A DNA stretch of 5,706 nucleotides from the NCBI GenBank assembly GCA_030623665.1, contig JAUXLO010000126.1, positions 1 to 5,706 of the forward strand, in the 5' to 3' direction. This document shows positions 1-5,314 of this stretch, piece by piece. The stretch's first letter is position 1. Each line of letters begins with the position of its first letter. Origin of the DNA: Planctomycetota bacterium. Lineage in GTDB: Bacteria > Planctomycetota > Brocadiia > Brocadiales > Bathyanammoxibiaceae. The position numbers and the translations under genes were made by a program. The notes below the pieces were generated by a model. It was not told where the DNA came from. It did no database searches and saw only the letters and a program-made list of their open reading frames with translations.

Positions 1-84
1 AGACCTTGCCTTAATCAAAAGGCCTAATCCTACAGAAGCCGCGATAAGAGCAAGCAACTCAAAAGAAATCTCTAGGCCTAGCAT
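1..84 (-). CDS. N-terminal fragment of a hydrophobic membrane protein, possibly a cation:proton antiporter
   Basis: An open frame begins at the ATG at 84-82 and runs off the left edge after 28 codons. It reads M-L-G-L-E-I-S-F-E, then a strongly hydrophobic stretch (about residues 8-24), then Lys-Ala-Arg-Ser. A GGGGGAA Shine-Dalgarno-like sequence lies about 6 bases before the ATG, which supports this start. The frame is also open upstream, back to the pssA stop, but has no better start. A first helix right at the N-terminus followed by basic residues resembles CPA2-type (KefB-like) antiporters, but 28 residues cannot establish that. It lies downstream of pssA on the same strand, 120 bases away. 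I am fairly sure it is a gene and unsure of the product. Confidence 0.5.
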   Translation of the reverse strand, partial: MLGLEISFELLALIAASVGLGLLIKARS

Positions 85-95
85 CCCATTCCCCC

Positions 96-107
96 GCTTG
101 CACAAGC
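96..107. repeat. 12-base inverted repeat just upstream of the edge gene
   Basis: GCTTG-CA-CAAGC is a perfect 5-base inverted repeat around a 2-base centre. It lies about 12 bases ahead of the start codon of the minus-strand gene at the left edge, next to its ribosome binding site. It could be a small operator or a tight hairpin affecting translation, or it could be chance. Confidence 0.25.
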
Positions 108-113
108 CACTTG

Positions 114-148
114 AGATTAGACGAGAACAGACCAGATTAGCAGATAAG
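114..148. repeat. Short direct repeats AGATTAG, 20-base spacing, in the intergenic gap
   Basis: AGATTAG occurs at 114-120 and again at 134-140, exactly 20 bases apart (two helical turns). A near copy, AGATAAG, lies at 142-148. All are in the 120-base gap between pssA and the left-edge gene, upstream of the latter. This phasing is typical of regulator binding sites, but the units are short and no promoter could be placed confidently beside them. Confidence 0.25.
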
Positions 149-204
149 GCAGTGAGGTCGCTTTTCTTCTTATTAGGGTGAGGTAGGTGGCAAGGAACCA
201 GAAC

Positions 205-933
205 TTATGTGCTGCTGTGAAGAATCTTCTCTTTTATTATGCCTAAGAACCCGGCTGCTATATAGCCAGAGAATAGCACGCTAGGTACGACCTGAGGTAT
301 CCAGGCAAAAAGTACCACTAGCCCGGATAGGATAGAGGCATACAAGGGTGACCTGAATTGCTTATCAGCAAAATCCATGGAATTTGGAAACCTTATCCTG
401 GAAACCATCAATAATGATAATATGACCGTGATGACCGGCATCAACTCAATTACTTTGCCGACGTCAACGCCGCCGGTTAGATATCCGTTAAGTATGACCA
501 GTGCGGCCAGCATACCGCCCGCCCCGGTAGTCGCCAGTCCAGTATAATCATGGTGCTGGTCTCCCTCGGCCTGCATCACATTGAATCTCGCCAATCGGTA
601 CACCGCAGCTGAAACAAACAGGAATCCCAGGACCCAGCCCAGGATGGGATAATTATTACTAATGATGCCGCCTGCCAGCAAGGCCGGCGCCATGCCGAAT
701 GTGGTCATATCACAGAAGGAATCCAGCTCACTACCCAGCCTGCTTGTGGCGTTCAGGTAGCGCGCCAACTTGCCGTCATAGGCGTCAAACACCATCGCGA
801 TGATGATAAACCATGCTGCTATGTCAAATCGGCCATTTACAACGGCAATGGCAGACCCAAAGCCACAACCGAGGTTCGCAAAGGAACACATGTTGGGTGT
901 TGCCATCTTTAATTTTGAGAGTACATTTCTCAT
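205..933 (-). CDS. pssA: CDP-diacylglycerol--serine O-phosphatidyltransferase (phosphatidylserine synthase)
   Basis: This integral membrane enzyme transfers phosphatidate from CDP-diacylglycerol to L-serine, giving phosphatidylserine, the precursor of phosphatidylethanolamine. The CDP-alcohol phosphatidyltransferase motif D-G-x2-A-R-x8-G-x3-D-x3-D is intact: in the longest reading frame (252 residues, TTG start at 963) it is D63, G64, A67, R68, G77, D81 and D85. The PssA-like R-L-A-R-F-N follows at 123-128. About seven hydrophobic segments span the protein. Length is normal for the shorter, type II PssA. The start is uncertain: I chose the ATG at 933 (242 residues); GTG at 960, TTG at 963 and ATG at 906 are alternatives, and none has a convincing Shine-Dalgarno. 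The usual G-L-P segment after R-L-A-R-F-N reads G-L-A here. It follows ndk after a 122-base gap. Confidence 0.9.
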   Translation of the reverse strand: MRNVLSKLKMATPNMCSFANLGCGFGSAIAVVNGRFDIAAWFIIIAMVFDAYDGKLARYLNATSRLGSELDSFCDMTTFGMAPALLAGGIISNNYPILGWVLGFLFVSAAVYRLARFNVMQAEGDQHHDYTGLATTGAGGMLAALVILNGYLTGGVDVGKVIELMPVITVILSLLMVSRIRFPNSMDFADKQFRSPLYASILSGLVVLFAWIPQVVPSVLFSGYIAAGFLGIIKEKILHSST

Positions 934-1017
934 GTTGTCAAATAACTGCAATTTCCGCACCAAAGTGCCTAATCAAACAACGCATGCTCGTAAGTGCTTT
1001 AATGACAACAGGTATAC

Positions 1018-1059
1018 TGCCTTCGGCCGGCAGACAGAGATGCATCATTTTGCCTTCGG
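1018..1059. repeat. Repeated TGCCTTCGG and small hairpin between ndk and pssA
   Basis: TGCCTTCGG occurs at 1018-1026 and 1051-1059. The first copy is part of an inverted repeat (CTGCC, 7-base loop, GGCAG, 1017-1033). On the minus strand this lies in the transcript after the ndk stop, but no U-rich run follows, so it does not look like an intrinsic terminator. It may be an RNA processing or regulatory structure, or nothing. Otherwise the 122-base gap shows no gene. Confidence 0.3.
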
Positions 1060-1085
1060 TGAACAAAAAATATTGCACCTTTCGT

Positions 1086-1556
1086 CTAGATAAACGTGCC
1101 TTGGGACGTGTCATAGACCCACGGGTTGTCTATGGCGTCATATTCCAATATCTCGCCTTTCTTAAAAAAGATACCTATCTCGGCCTCTGCCGTCTCTTTG
1201 GAATCGGATACGTGAATGAGGTTGAAACGGTTTGAAACGGCGTAATCTCCACGGATGGTACCGGGTTCGGCCTTTGTGCCGAAGGTAAAACCAGCCATCT
1301 TCCTGGTCGTTTCTACCGCCTCCTTGCCCTTGAGGACCATTGCCACAACGGGGCCTGCGGTCATATACCTGATCAGCGGCTCGTAGTAGTCCCTTCCCTT
1401 ATGCTGTCTATAGTTTTCTCTGGCCAGCTCCTCGGTCATCCTAACAAGCTTTATACCAACAATCTGTAACCCCTTCTCTTCAAACCTGGAGACAATCTTT
1501 CCTATAAGTCTCCGCTGGACGGCGTCAGGCTTGAGGAGTATTAGTGTCTTCTGCAT
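1086..1556 (-). CDS. ndk: Nucleoside diphosphate kinase
   Basis: This cytosolic enzyme moves the gamma phosphate of ATP to NDPs through a phosphohistidine intermediate and so balances the NTP and dNTP pools. The 156-residue protein covers the whole family fold. Visible family residues are the N-terminal K9-P-D, Y49, R85, T91, the P-G-T-I-R-G-D block with R102, N112 and the catalytic H115. The active-site signature normally reads N-x2-H-G-S-D; here it is N-L-I-H-V-S-D, so the Gly after the histidine is replaced by Val. The C-terminus is slightly longer than in the E. coli type and ends in a segment containing N-P-W-V-Y, as in other roughly 150-residue NDKs. The ATG start has AGGGG about 9 bases upstream. 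It lies 24 bases after the DUF4416 gene, probably in the same transcript as proS. Confidence 0.95.
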   Translation of the reverse strand: MQKTLILLKPDAVQRRLIGKIVSRFEEKGLQIVGIKLVRMTEELARENYRQHKGRDYYEPLIRYMTAGPVVAMVLKGKEAVETTRKMAGFTFGTKAEPGTIRGDYAVSNRFNLIHVSDSKETAEAEIGIFFKKGEILEYDAIDNPWVYDTSQGTFI

Positions 1557-1580
1557 TATGTGCGTCCCCTATCGTTCTTG

Positions 1581-2135
1581 TTATGCCTCTACGACTTGTC
1601 GCTCAAGCTTATCCAGATAAAGCTCTCTTACCCTGGAGAAGAATTCCAGGTATTCTTTGCTCTTATAGTCAAAATACGTCCAGGGCAGCGGTACAAACCT
1701 ACCCCCCACGTATCTTAACGCCACTTCTGCGTATATACCTTCTTCGAGGAAGATGCGGTGGGCATTGTCCTTCGTGGTGGCCAGCACCAGTTTCCCGCCA
1801 CCTATATAGGCCGGGTCTAGATTTATGGGACGGCCTGCGGAAAGACGCATTGCGCTGAAATCCTCTTCCATGCGATTCGTGAAGACCTTTATAGGGGCTA
1901 TTCTGTCCGGTTTTATCAGCCTCTCAAAGCTGATGAACTTGCGCCTGATATCCGTTCCCATCTCCTCTTTATAGTAATCGGTGAAATTGAACGGGATAGC
2001 GCCGCTTGCCAGGTCTATGGGTCCGAACTTCTTCTCCAGCTTCGTCTCCGCCATCTCGAAGAGGTCTTCGTCGCTCCCACTGGAGAGCATCCCTACGATA
2101 AGATTTACCGCCAATGCCGGCCGTGTCCTGCCCAT
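1581..2135 (-). CDS. DUF4416 family protein, function unknown
   Basis: The 184-residue protein matches the DUF4416 pattern as I know it. It has N-terminal V-G-M-L-S-S, the G-P-I-D segment, F-N-F-T-D-Y-Y followed by E-M-G, then R-K-F-I-S-F-E-R-L-I, the R-P-I-N-L-D-P segment, L-V-L-A-T-T-K-D-N-A-H-R-I, and a C-terminal L-P-W-T-Y-F-D-Y. No signal peptide or membrane segment is seen, so it is probably cytoplasmic. No biochemical function is established for the family. I chose the ATG at 2135 because the N-terminus M-G-x-x-x-P then matches the family. A TTG at 2150 adds five residues and has a slightly better upstream AGGCGAG, so it cannot be excluded. The gene lies 36 bases after proS and 24 before ndk, which suggests co-expression with them but does not give a function. 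Confidence 0.85.
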   Translation of the reverse strand: MGRTRPALAVNLIVGMLSSGSDEDLFEMAETKLEKKFGPIDLASGAIPFNFTDYYKEEMGTDIRRKFISFERLIKPDRIAPIKVFTNRMEEDFSAMRLSAGRPINLDPAYIGGGKLVLATTKDNAHRIFLEEGIYAEVALRYVGGRFVPLPWTYFDYKSKEYLEFFSRVRELYLDKLERQVVEA

Positions 2136-2171
2136 GGTTCGGGTTTCCAAACATCTCGCCTAGATCTTACA

Positions 2172-3875
2172 CTATACCGAGAGGCTCAACCGTCTCTTTA
2201 TCTCAGTTACCACCCCCTCAAGGGGCACAAATGAGGCCTCTCCGCCCTTCCTGAACTGCACCTCAACCTCGCCCGCCTCCTGGTATCTCTTTCCCAGCAC
2301 TATCCTGTAGGGTATGCCTATGAGGTCGGCATCCTTGAACTTTACCCCCGGGCGCTGGTCCCTGTCGTCTAAGAGTGTCTCCACACCGGCCCCTTCCAGC
2401 TCATCATGGACCCTCTGCGCCGCATCGAGGCACCCGTCATCCTTCACGTTGAGGGGCAGCACAAGCACCTTATACGGTGCCAGCTCAGGCGGCCAGATGA
2501 TACCGTTTTCATCATGCGAGCACTCTATAAGTGCGGCAATAATACGATTCACGCCTATCCCGTAACAACCCATCAGGATGGGTCTTTGCACACCGCTGGA
2601 GTCGAGGAATCTTGCATCAAGGACCTTGCTGTATTTCGTACCCAACTTGAAGACGTGGCCCACCTCTATCCCATGGGATATAATGAGCTCCTTTCCACAC
2701 CTTGGACACCCATCGCCTTCCACGACGTACCTGAGGTTATGCACACTATCAATCTTGAAGTCGCGTCCTGGATTTACGTTCACAAGATGGGTGTCCGCCT
2801 TATTAGCGCCGGTGACAGCGTTTTTAAGCACCGATACGGCTTGGTCTGCTATAACCCGTATATCAAGCCCCACCGGCCCGGCAAAACCCATCGGTGCTCC
2901 CGTTATGTTGACAATAGCCTCCTCATCGGCCAGGCCGATGCCATCCTGACCGAGCACCTTCGCCAACCGTGTCTCATTCACCTCGTGGTCTCCCCTAACG
3001 AGGACGGCCACCAGCTCTCCGCCCACCTTGTAGATAAGTGTCTTAACCAATTTGCCAGGTTCTACTTGCAGGAATTCACTTACCTGGTCTATGGTGGTTA
3101 CCTTAGGGGTAGAAACACTCCTCATAACCTGCTGCGCCTTCTCCGTTGCGTGAAGCGGTGCCGGCTCGGCCCTCTCCCTGTTTACGCTATAGTCACCGCC
3201 CTTGCATCTTGCCAACAAGTCCTCTCCCACCTCGGAAGGTACCATAAATTCGTGGGATACGTCTCCTCCCATCACCCCGGTGTCGGCCTCCACGGGTACA
3301 TAATCCAGCCCACACCTGTCAAATATCCGGCAGTAGGCGTCGTACATCTTCTTATAGCTCTTATCCAGCCCCTCCTCGTCCACCTCGAAGCTATACGCAT
3401 CCTTCATGAGAAATTCCTTGCTCCTCAGAACACCAAAGCGGGGCCGGACTTCATCCCTGAATTTCAGCTGTATCTGATACAATGTTATCGGTAATTGCCG
3501 GTACGAACTTATCTCGTTACGCACCAGATGCGTAATGACCTCTTCATGGGTTGGTCCCAGGGCTATCATTCTACCGTGACGGTCCTTGAAATGGATAAGG
3601 TCCTCTCCGAAGACGTCAATTCGGCCACTCTCCTCCAGCAGTTCCAGCGGCTGAAGGGCAGGGAGGTAGACCTCTACAGCGCCAGTCCGGTCCATCTCCT
3701 CTCTAACAATACTTATCACCTTGTTCAACACCCTTGTCCCCAGGGGCAGGTATGAATAGGCGCCCGAAAGGAGTTTCCTGATCATCCCCGACCTTATCAT
3801 AAGCTTGTGGCTGGTGATCTCTGCCTCAGAGGGATCTTCTTTTAACGTAGGTATAAGGGTTTGTGACCACTTCAT
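2172..3875 (-). CDS. proS: Prolyl-tRNA synthetase, bacterial type with editing domain
   Basis: This class II aminoacyl-tRNA synthetase charges tRNA-Pro in the cytoplasm. At 567 residues it has the usual length of the bacterial form. The order is a catalytic core with G-P-T-H-E-E at 108-112 (T-x-E loop) and motif 2 around F-R-D-E at 139-142; then the INS editing insertion at about 225-380, which hydrolyses mischarged Ala-tRNA-Pro and contains the L-V-K-T-L segment with K278; then a C-P-R-C pair (C390, C393), the I-E-V-G-H-V-F-K-L-G-T-K-Y block and motif 3 G-C-Y-G-I-G-V-N-R at 436-444. The anticodon-binding domain runs from about 466 to the end, with L-L-D-D-R and R-P-G-V-K-F. The ATG has GGGGAA about 9 bases upstream; an ATG eight bases earlier stops at once. 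It is the first gene of the minus-strand run. Confidence 0.97.
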   Translation of the reverse strand: MKWSQTLIPTLKEDPSEAEITSHKLMIRSGMIRKLLSGAYSYLPLGTRVLNKVISIVREEMDRTGAVEVYLPALQPLELLEESGRIDVFGEDLIHFKDRHGRMIALGPTHEEVITHLVRNEISSYRQLPITLYQIQLKFRDEVRPRFGVLRSKEFLMKDAYSFEVDEEGLDKSYKKMYDAYCRIFDRCGLDYVPVEADTGVMGGDVSHEFMVPSEVGEDLLARCKGGDYSVNRERAEPAPLHATEKAQQVMRSVSTPKVTTIDQVSEFLQVEPGKLVKTLIYKVGGELVAVLVRGDHEVNETRLAKVLGQDGIGLADEEAIVNITGAPMGFAGPVGLDIRVIADQAVSVLKNAVTGANKADTHLVNVNPGRDFKIDSVHNLRYVVEGDGCPRCGKELIISHGIEVGHVFKLGTKYSKVLDARFLDSSGVQRPILMGCYGIGVNRIIAALIECSHDENGIIWPPELAPYKVLVLPLNVKDDGCLDAAQRVHDELEGAGVETLLDDRDQRPGVKFKDADLIGIPYRIVLGKRYQEAGEVEVQFRKGGEASFVPLEGVVTEIKRRLSLSV

Positions 3876-3939
3876 AATGACATTTCCCCGGGTTGAAACA
3901 CCCCTTGTTCTTTGCCTGCTTAACGTGAGTCAGCTACAC

Positions 3940-3967
3940 ATTATATTCGACCAGGTTCTTTTTTCAA
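3940..3967 (-). promoter_or_regulatory. Sigma70-type promoter for proS and the downstream genes
   Basis: On the minus strand, TTGAAA (3967-3962) is followed by a 16-base spacer and a perfect TATAAT (3945-3940). Transcription would start near 3933, giving a leader of about 58 bases before the proS ATG at 3875. This is the best promoter match in the window and lies in the only divergent gap. It probably drives proS, the DUF4416 gene and ndk, and perhaps pssA. Confidence 0.7.
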
Positions 3968-3969
3968 GG

Positions 3970-4026
3970 GCCGTAAATTGCGTGTAAAAGGGGGTAGCTT
4001 TTTTATTGAATTGTAAGCCGTAAATT
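3970..4026. repeat. Direct repeat GCCGTAAATT in the divergent promoter region
   Basis: The 10-base sequence GCCGTAAATT occurs at 3970-3979 and 4017-4026, 47 bases start to start. The first copy abuts the -35 box of the proS promoter. The second lies inside the spacer of the candidate promoter for the cytochrome genes. That placement would suit a shared regulator binding both sites, but the repeat itself is the only evidence. Confidence 0.4.
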
Positions 4027-4034
4027 AGTAGTAT
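4006..4034 (+). promoter_or_regulatory. Candidate promoter of the first cytochrome gene
   Basis: TTGAAT (4006-4011), a 17-base spacer, then TAGTAT (4029-4034) is a fair sigma70-like match. It would start transcription near 4041, about 60 bases before the ATG at 4101. The G run at 4047-4055 would then lie in the first bases of the leader. The -10 box is imperfect and the sigma factor is unknown. Confidence 0.45.
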
Positions 4035-4046
4035 ATCTCGCCATTT

Positions 4047-4055
4047 GGGGGGGGG
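4047..4055 (+). other. Run of nine G in the leader of the first cytochrome gene
   Basis: Nine consecutive G follow the candidate promoter and precede the ribosome binding site by about 28 bases. Homopolymer G runs of this length are prone to slippage in replication and are also a common site of sequencing-length error. The CCCCTT just before the start codon (4095-4100) could pair with it, G-U pairs included, placing the Shine-Dalgarno in the loop. Confidence 0.6.
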
Positions 4056-4083
4056 CAACGTTGATGCAGCTAGTAAACGTAAG

Positions 4084-4089
4084 AGGAGG
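4084..4089 (+). promoter_or_regulatory. Ribosome binding site of the first cytochrome gene
   Basis: AGGAGG is a perfect Shine-Dalgarno core, but it lies 11 bases from the ATG at 4101, longer than the usual 5-9. No in-frame alternative start lies between it and the ATG, so it still fixes this start. Confidence 0.75.
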
Positions 4090-4100
4090 AACGACCCCTT

Positions 4101-4613
4101 ATGCACTTCGGAATAGGCATAAAGAGCGGCGGTCTCTGCAGGATCATTCTCTTGACCTCATTCACGTTGTTTATGTCCACGCTGTTGTCGGCAGGCCTCT
4201 CCCACGCCGACGAGAAGAAAGAAGCGGATGATACAGAGAACAAAGAGATAAAAGAATTGATGAAAAAGCTTGACAAGCACTACAAGGCCGCTCAGGAGAG
4301 GATGGGCTACTACGTCCTTTCAGACAGCGACTGGGCGACGTTGCTTAAGACAGGGGAGGTCATATCGAGGCTCACAGACAGGGTTCTAAAGGAGTTTGTG
4401 CCCCCTGATGACAAGGAATTCCTAAAATTCTCGCAGGAGATGAAAAAACGTGCTGACGAGATTTATAAGTCGGCCAATGAAAAATACTTAGGTGCCTATG
4501 AAGACATACAGTATTCCTTCGGCAGGCTTCGCAATAGCTGTAAGAACTGTCATAACCACCTTGAAATACAGATATATACGGACCTATACCCCGGTCAGTC
4601 TTCTCCCGAATGA
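4101..4613 (+). CDS. Exported monohaem cytochrome c, class II (c'/c-556-like)
   Basis: The 170-residue precursor has a basic N-terminus, a hydrophobic core at about 14-32 and a Sec cleavage site after S-H-A36, leaving a very charged mature protein of about 134 residues. The only haem site is C147-K-N-C150-H151, about 20 residues from the end. A C-terminal CxxCH after a run of amphipathic helices is the layout of class II cytochromes c (four-helix bundle, H151 as proximal ligand). The mature protein has no other Cys. M54, in K-E-L-M in the first helix, is a plausible distal ligand. It would carry one electron, or bind a small ligand, in the periplasm or an equivalent compartment. The next gene encodes a diverged paralogue sharing L-S-D-S-D-W / L-T-D-A-D-Y and E-D-I-x2-S-F ahead of the haem site. 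The acceptor or partner enzyme is unknown. Confidence 0.85.
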   Translation: MHFGIGIKSGGLCRIILLTSFTLFMSTLLSAGLSHADEKKEADDTENKEIKELMKKLDKHYKAAQERMGYYVLSDSDWATLLKTGEVISRLTDRVLKEFVPPDDKEFLKFSQEMKKRADEIYKSANEKYLGAYEDIQYSFGRLRNSCKNCHNHLEIQIYTDLYPGQSSPE

Positions 4614-4654
4614 GTGAAGCGAGGTACGCTGAGGAATCATACCCAAGTTTTTTC

Positions 4655-4683
4655 TTGACTACGTTGTTTCAGGATGTTAGAGT
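4655..4683 (+). promoter_or_regulatory. Candidate internal promoter between the first two cytochrome genes
   Basis: TTGACT (4655-4660), a 17-base spacer, then TAGAGT (4678-4683) gives a near-consensus -35 box and a moderate -10 box. Transcription would begin near 4690, leaving a leader of about 140 bases before the second cytochrome gene. It would allow the second and third genes to be expressed apart from the first. Confidence 0.45.
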
Positions 4684-4714
4684 GTTTCTCCAAATTGTCA
4701 CATGCCTTCACGTA

Positions 4715-4779
4715 CCCTGCTAGCCACCATGAGGAAGGAGAGTGGCGGCTTAATCACGTAGGCTCATGCGGTTACAGGG
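4715..4779 (+). other. Possible folded leader ahead of the second cytochrome gene
   Basis: Two nested inverted repeats are visible: CCCTG (4715-4719) with CAGGG (4775-4779), and inside it GCCAC (4723-4727) with GTGGC (4742-4746). TCACGTA also repeats at 4708-4714 and 4754-4760. No known riboswitch consensus was recognised. The pairings are short, and chance is a real possibility. Confidence 0.25.
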
Positions 4780-4831
4780 CTACTACCATAGAAGGAGAGG
4801 AGGGTTCTTCAGTCGAAAAGGAGGAGGATAA
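4766..4831 (+). CDS. Possible 21-codon leader ORF ending at the start of the second cytochrome gene
   Basis: An ATG at 4766 opens a 21-codon frame rich in Arg and Gly (it includes R-R-R-G-G) whose TAA at 4829-4831 directly abuts the ATG at 4832. Translation would pass over the strong Shine-Dalgarno of the cytochrome gene and could couple to it. Its own ribosome site is weak (AGG about 4 bases upstream), and much of the coding sequence is just the purine-rich binding region. Probably not a real protein. Confidence 0.12.
   Translation: MRLQGYYHRRRGGFFSRKGGG
4819..4827 (+). promoter_or_regulatory. Strong ribosome binding site of the second cytochrome gene
   Basis: AGGAGGAGG holds two overlapping perfect AGGAGG cores, at 7 and 4 bases from the ATG at 4832. 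A second purine-rich block, GAAGGAGAGGAGGG, lies upstream at about 4791-4804 with no start codon suited to it. It may act as a standby site for ribosomes. High expression is likely. Confidence 0.8.
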
Positions 4832-5257
4832 ATGCTGATTAAAAGATTTACTGTTGCAGGCCTTGCCTTGCTTTTTGTCTGTACCATATCTGTAAATAGT
4901 TATGCCGCCGGTTCGTCGAAGGAGATTTGCGCCTCTTCGGCCAAGGAATTTCAGAAGATCAACCGCCTAAAGGGCTACTTCCCGGAGGAGCTAACCGATG
5001 CGGACTATGAAACTCTCCGTAAGGCTGGAGAGGTTATGAAGAACAATGAACAAGAGCGCATAGAAAAGTTCAATGTTGACGCCAACACAAGGGCAATGAG
5101 CCAGGTCGTACAGATCCACGCCGGTAATATAGAAGAGAGGGCCAGGGGTGATAAAGTAGGCCTGATAGAAGACATCGGACATTCCTTCAGGTTCCTGTTC
5201 CTTTCCTGCAGGAGCTGCCACCAAGTCTATAAAACAGAGGAAGGTCTTGCCCCCTAG
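4832..5257 (+). CDS. Exported monohaem cytochrome c, class II-like, with a Cys at the likely distal haem position
   Basis: The 141-residue precursor has a clear Sec signal peptide: L-I-K-R, a hydrophobic core at about 6-21, and cleavage after S-Y-A25. The mature protein of about 116 residues carries one haem site, C126-R-S-C129-H130, near the C-terminus, as in class II cytochromes. It is a paralogue of the preceding gene product: K-E-I-C against K-E-L-M, G-Y-F against G-Y-Y, L-T-D-A-D-Y-E-T-L against L-S-D-S-D-W-A-T-L, and E-D-I-G-H-S-F before the haem. In that alignment, with a 2-residue gap after G-Y-F, C33 sits opposite M54, so a His/Cys-ligated haem is possible. From memory, NaxLS of anammox bacteria is a heterodimer of small class-II-like cytochromes with His/Cys ligation; relatedness is inference. 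It is followed 57 bases later by a class I cytochrome gene. Confidence 0.85.
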   Translation: MLIKRFTVAGLALLFVCTISVNSYAAGSSKEICASSAKEFQKINRLKGYFPEELTDADYETLRKAGEVMKNNEQERIEKFNVDANTRAMSQVVQIHAGNIEERARGDKVGLIEDIGHSFRFLFLSCRSCHQVYKTEEGLAP

Positions 5258-5298
5258 GCATTTGCTGTCTCTGTAAAAGAAACATTCGCGCCTTTGAG

Positions 5299-5304
5299 AG
5301 GAGG
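5299..5304 (+). promoter_or_regulatory. Ribosome binding site of the third cytochrome gene
   Basis: AGGAGG lies 10 bases from the ATG at 5315. As with the first cytochrome gene, the core is perfect but the spacing is on the long side. The 57-base gap before this gene shows no promoter or terminator, so it is probably co-transcribed with the second cytochrome gene. Confidence 0.75.
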
Positions 5305-5314
5305 GTTTTAAGAT

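Noticed and set aside
1011..1033. Hairpin after ndk as an intrinsic terminator
   Set aside because: The stem is only about five pairs and no U-run follows it on the minus strand.
813..1235. Plus-strand frame of 140 codons across the pssA start, the gap and the ndk end
   Set aside because: It overlaps two recognised genes on the other strand, lacks a ribosome site and its translation resembles nothing.
2406..3494. Long plus-strand open frame of 362 codons opposite proS
   Set aside because: It is antisense to a complete, well-conserved prolyl-tRNA synthetase; its translation shows no family motif, and the openness follows from proS codon composition.
3986..4004. AAAAG-GGGGTAG-CTTTTTT as a terminator
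   Set aside because: The stem is A/T-rich and weak, and it lies between two divergent genes where no transcript needs to end.
4618..4656. AGCG-AGGTA-CGCT plus a later T-rich stretch as a terminator of the first cytochrome gene
   Set aside because: The stem has four pairs and the T-run lies about 15 bases beyond it, too far for an intrinsic terminator.
4731..4764. Remnant of a third class II cytochrome gene in the 218-base gap
   Set aside because: No CxxCH codons or paralogue motifs are found in any frame of the gap; the only frames are 10 and 21 codons long.
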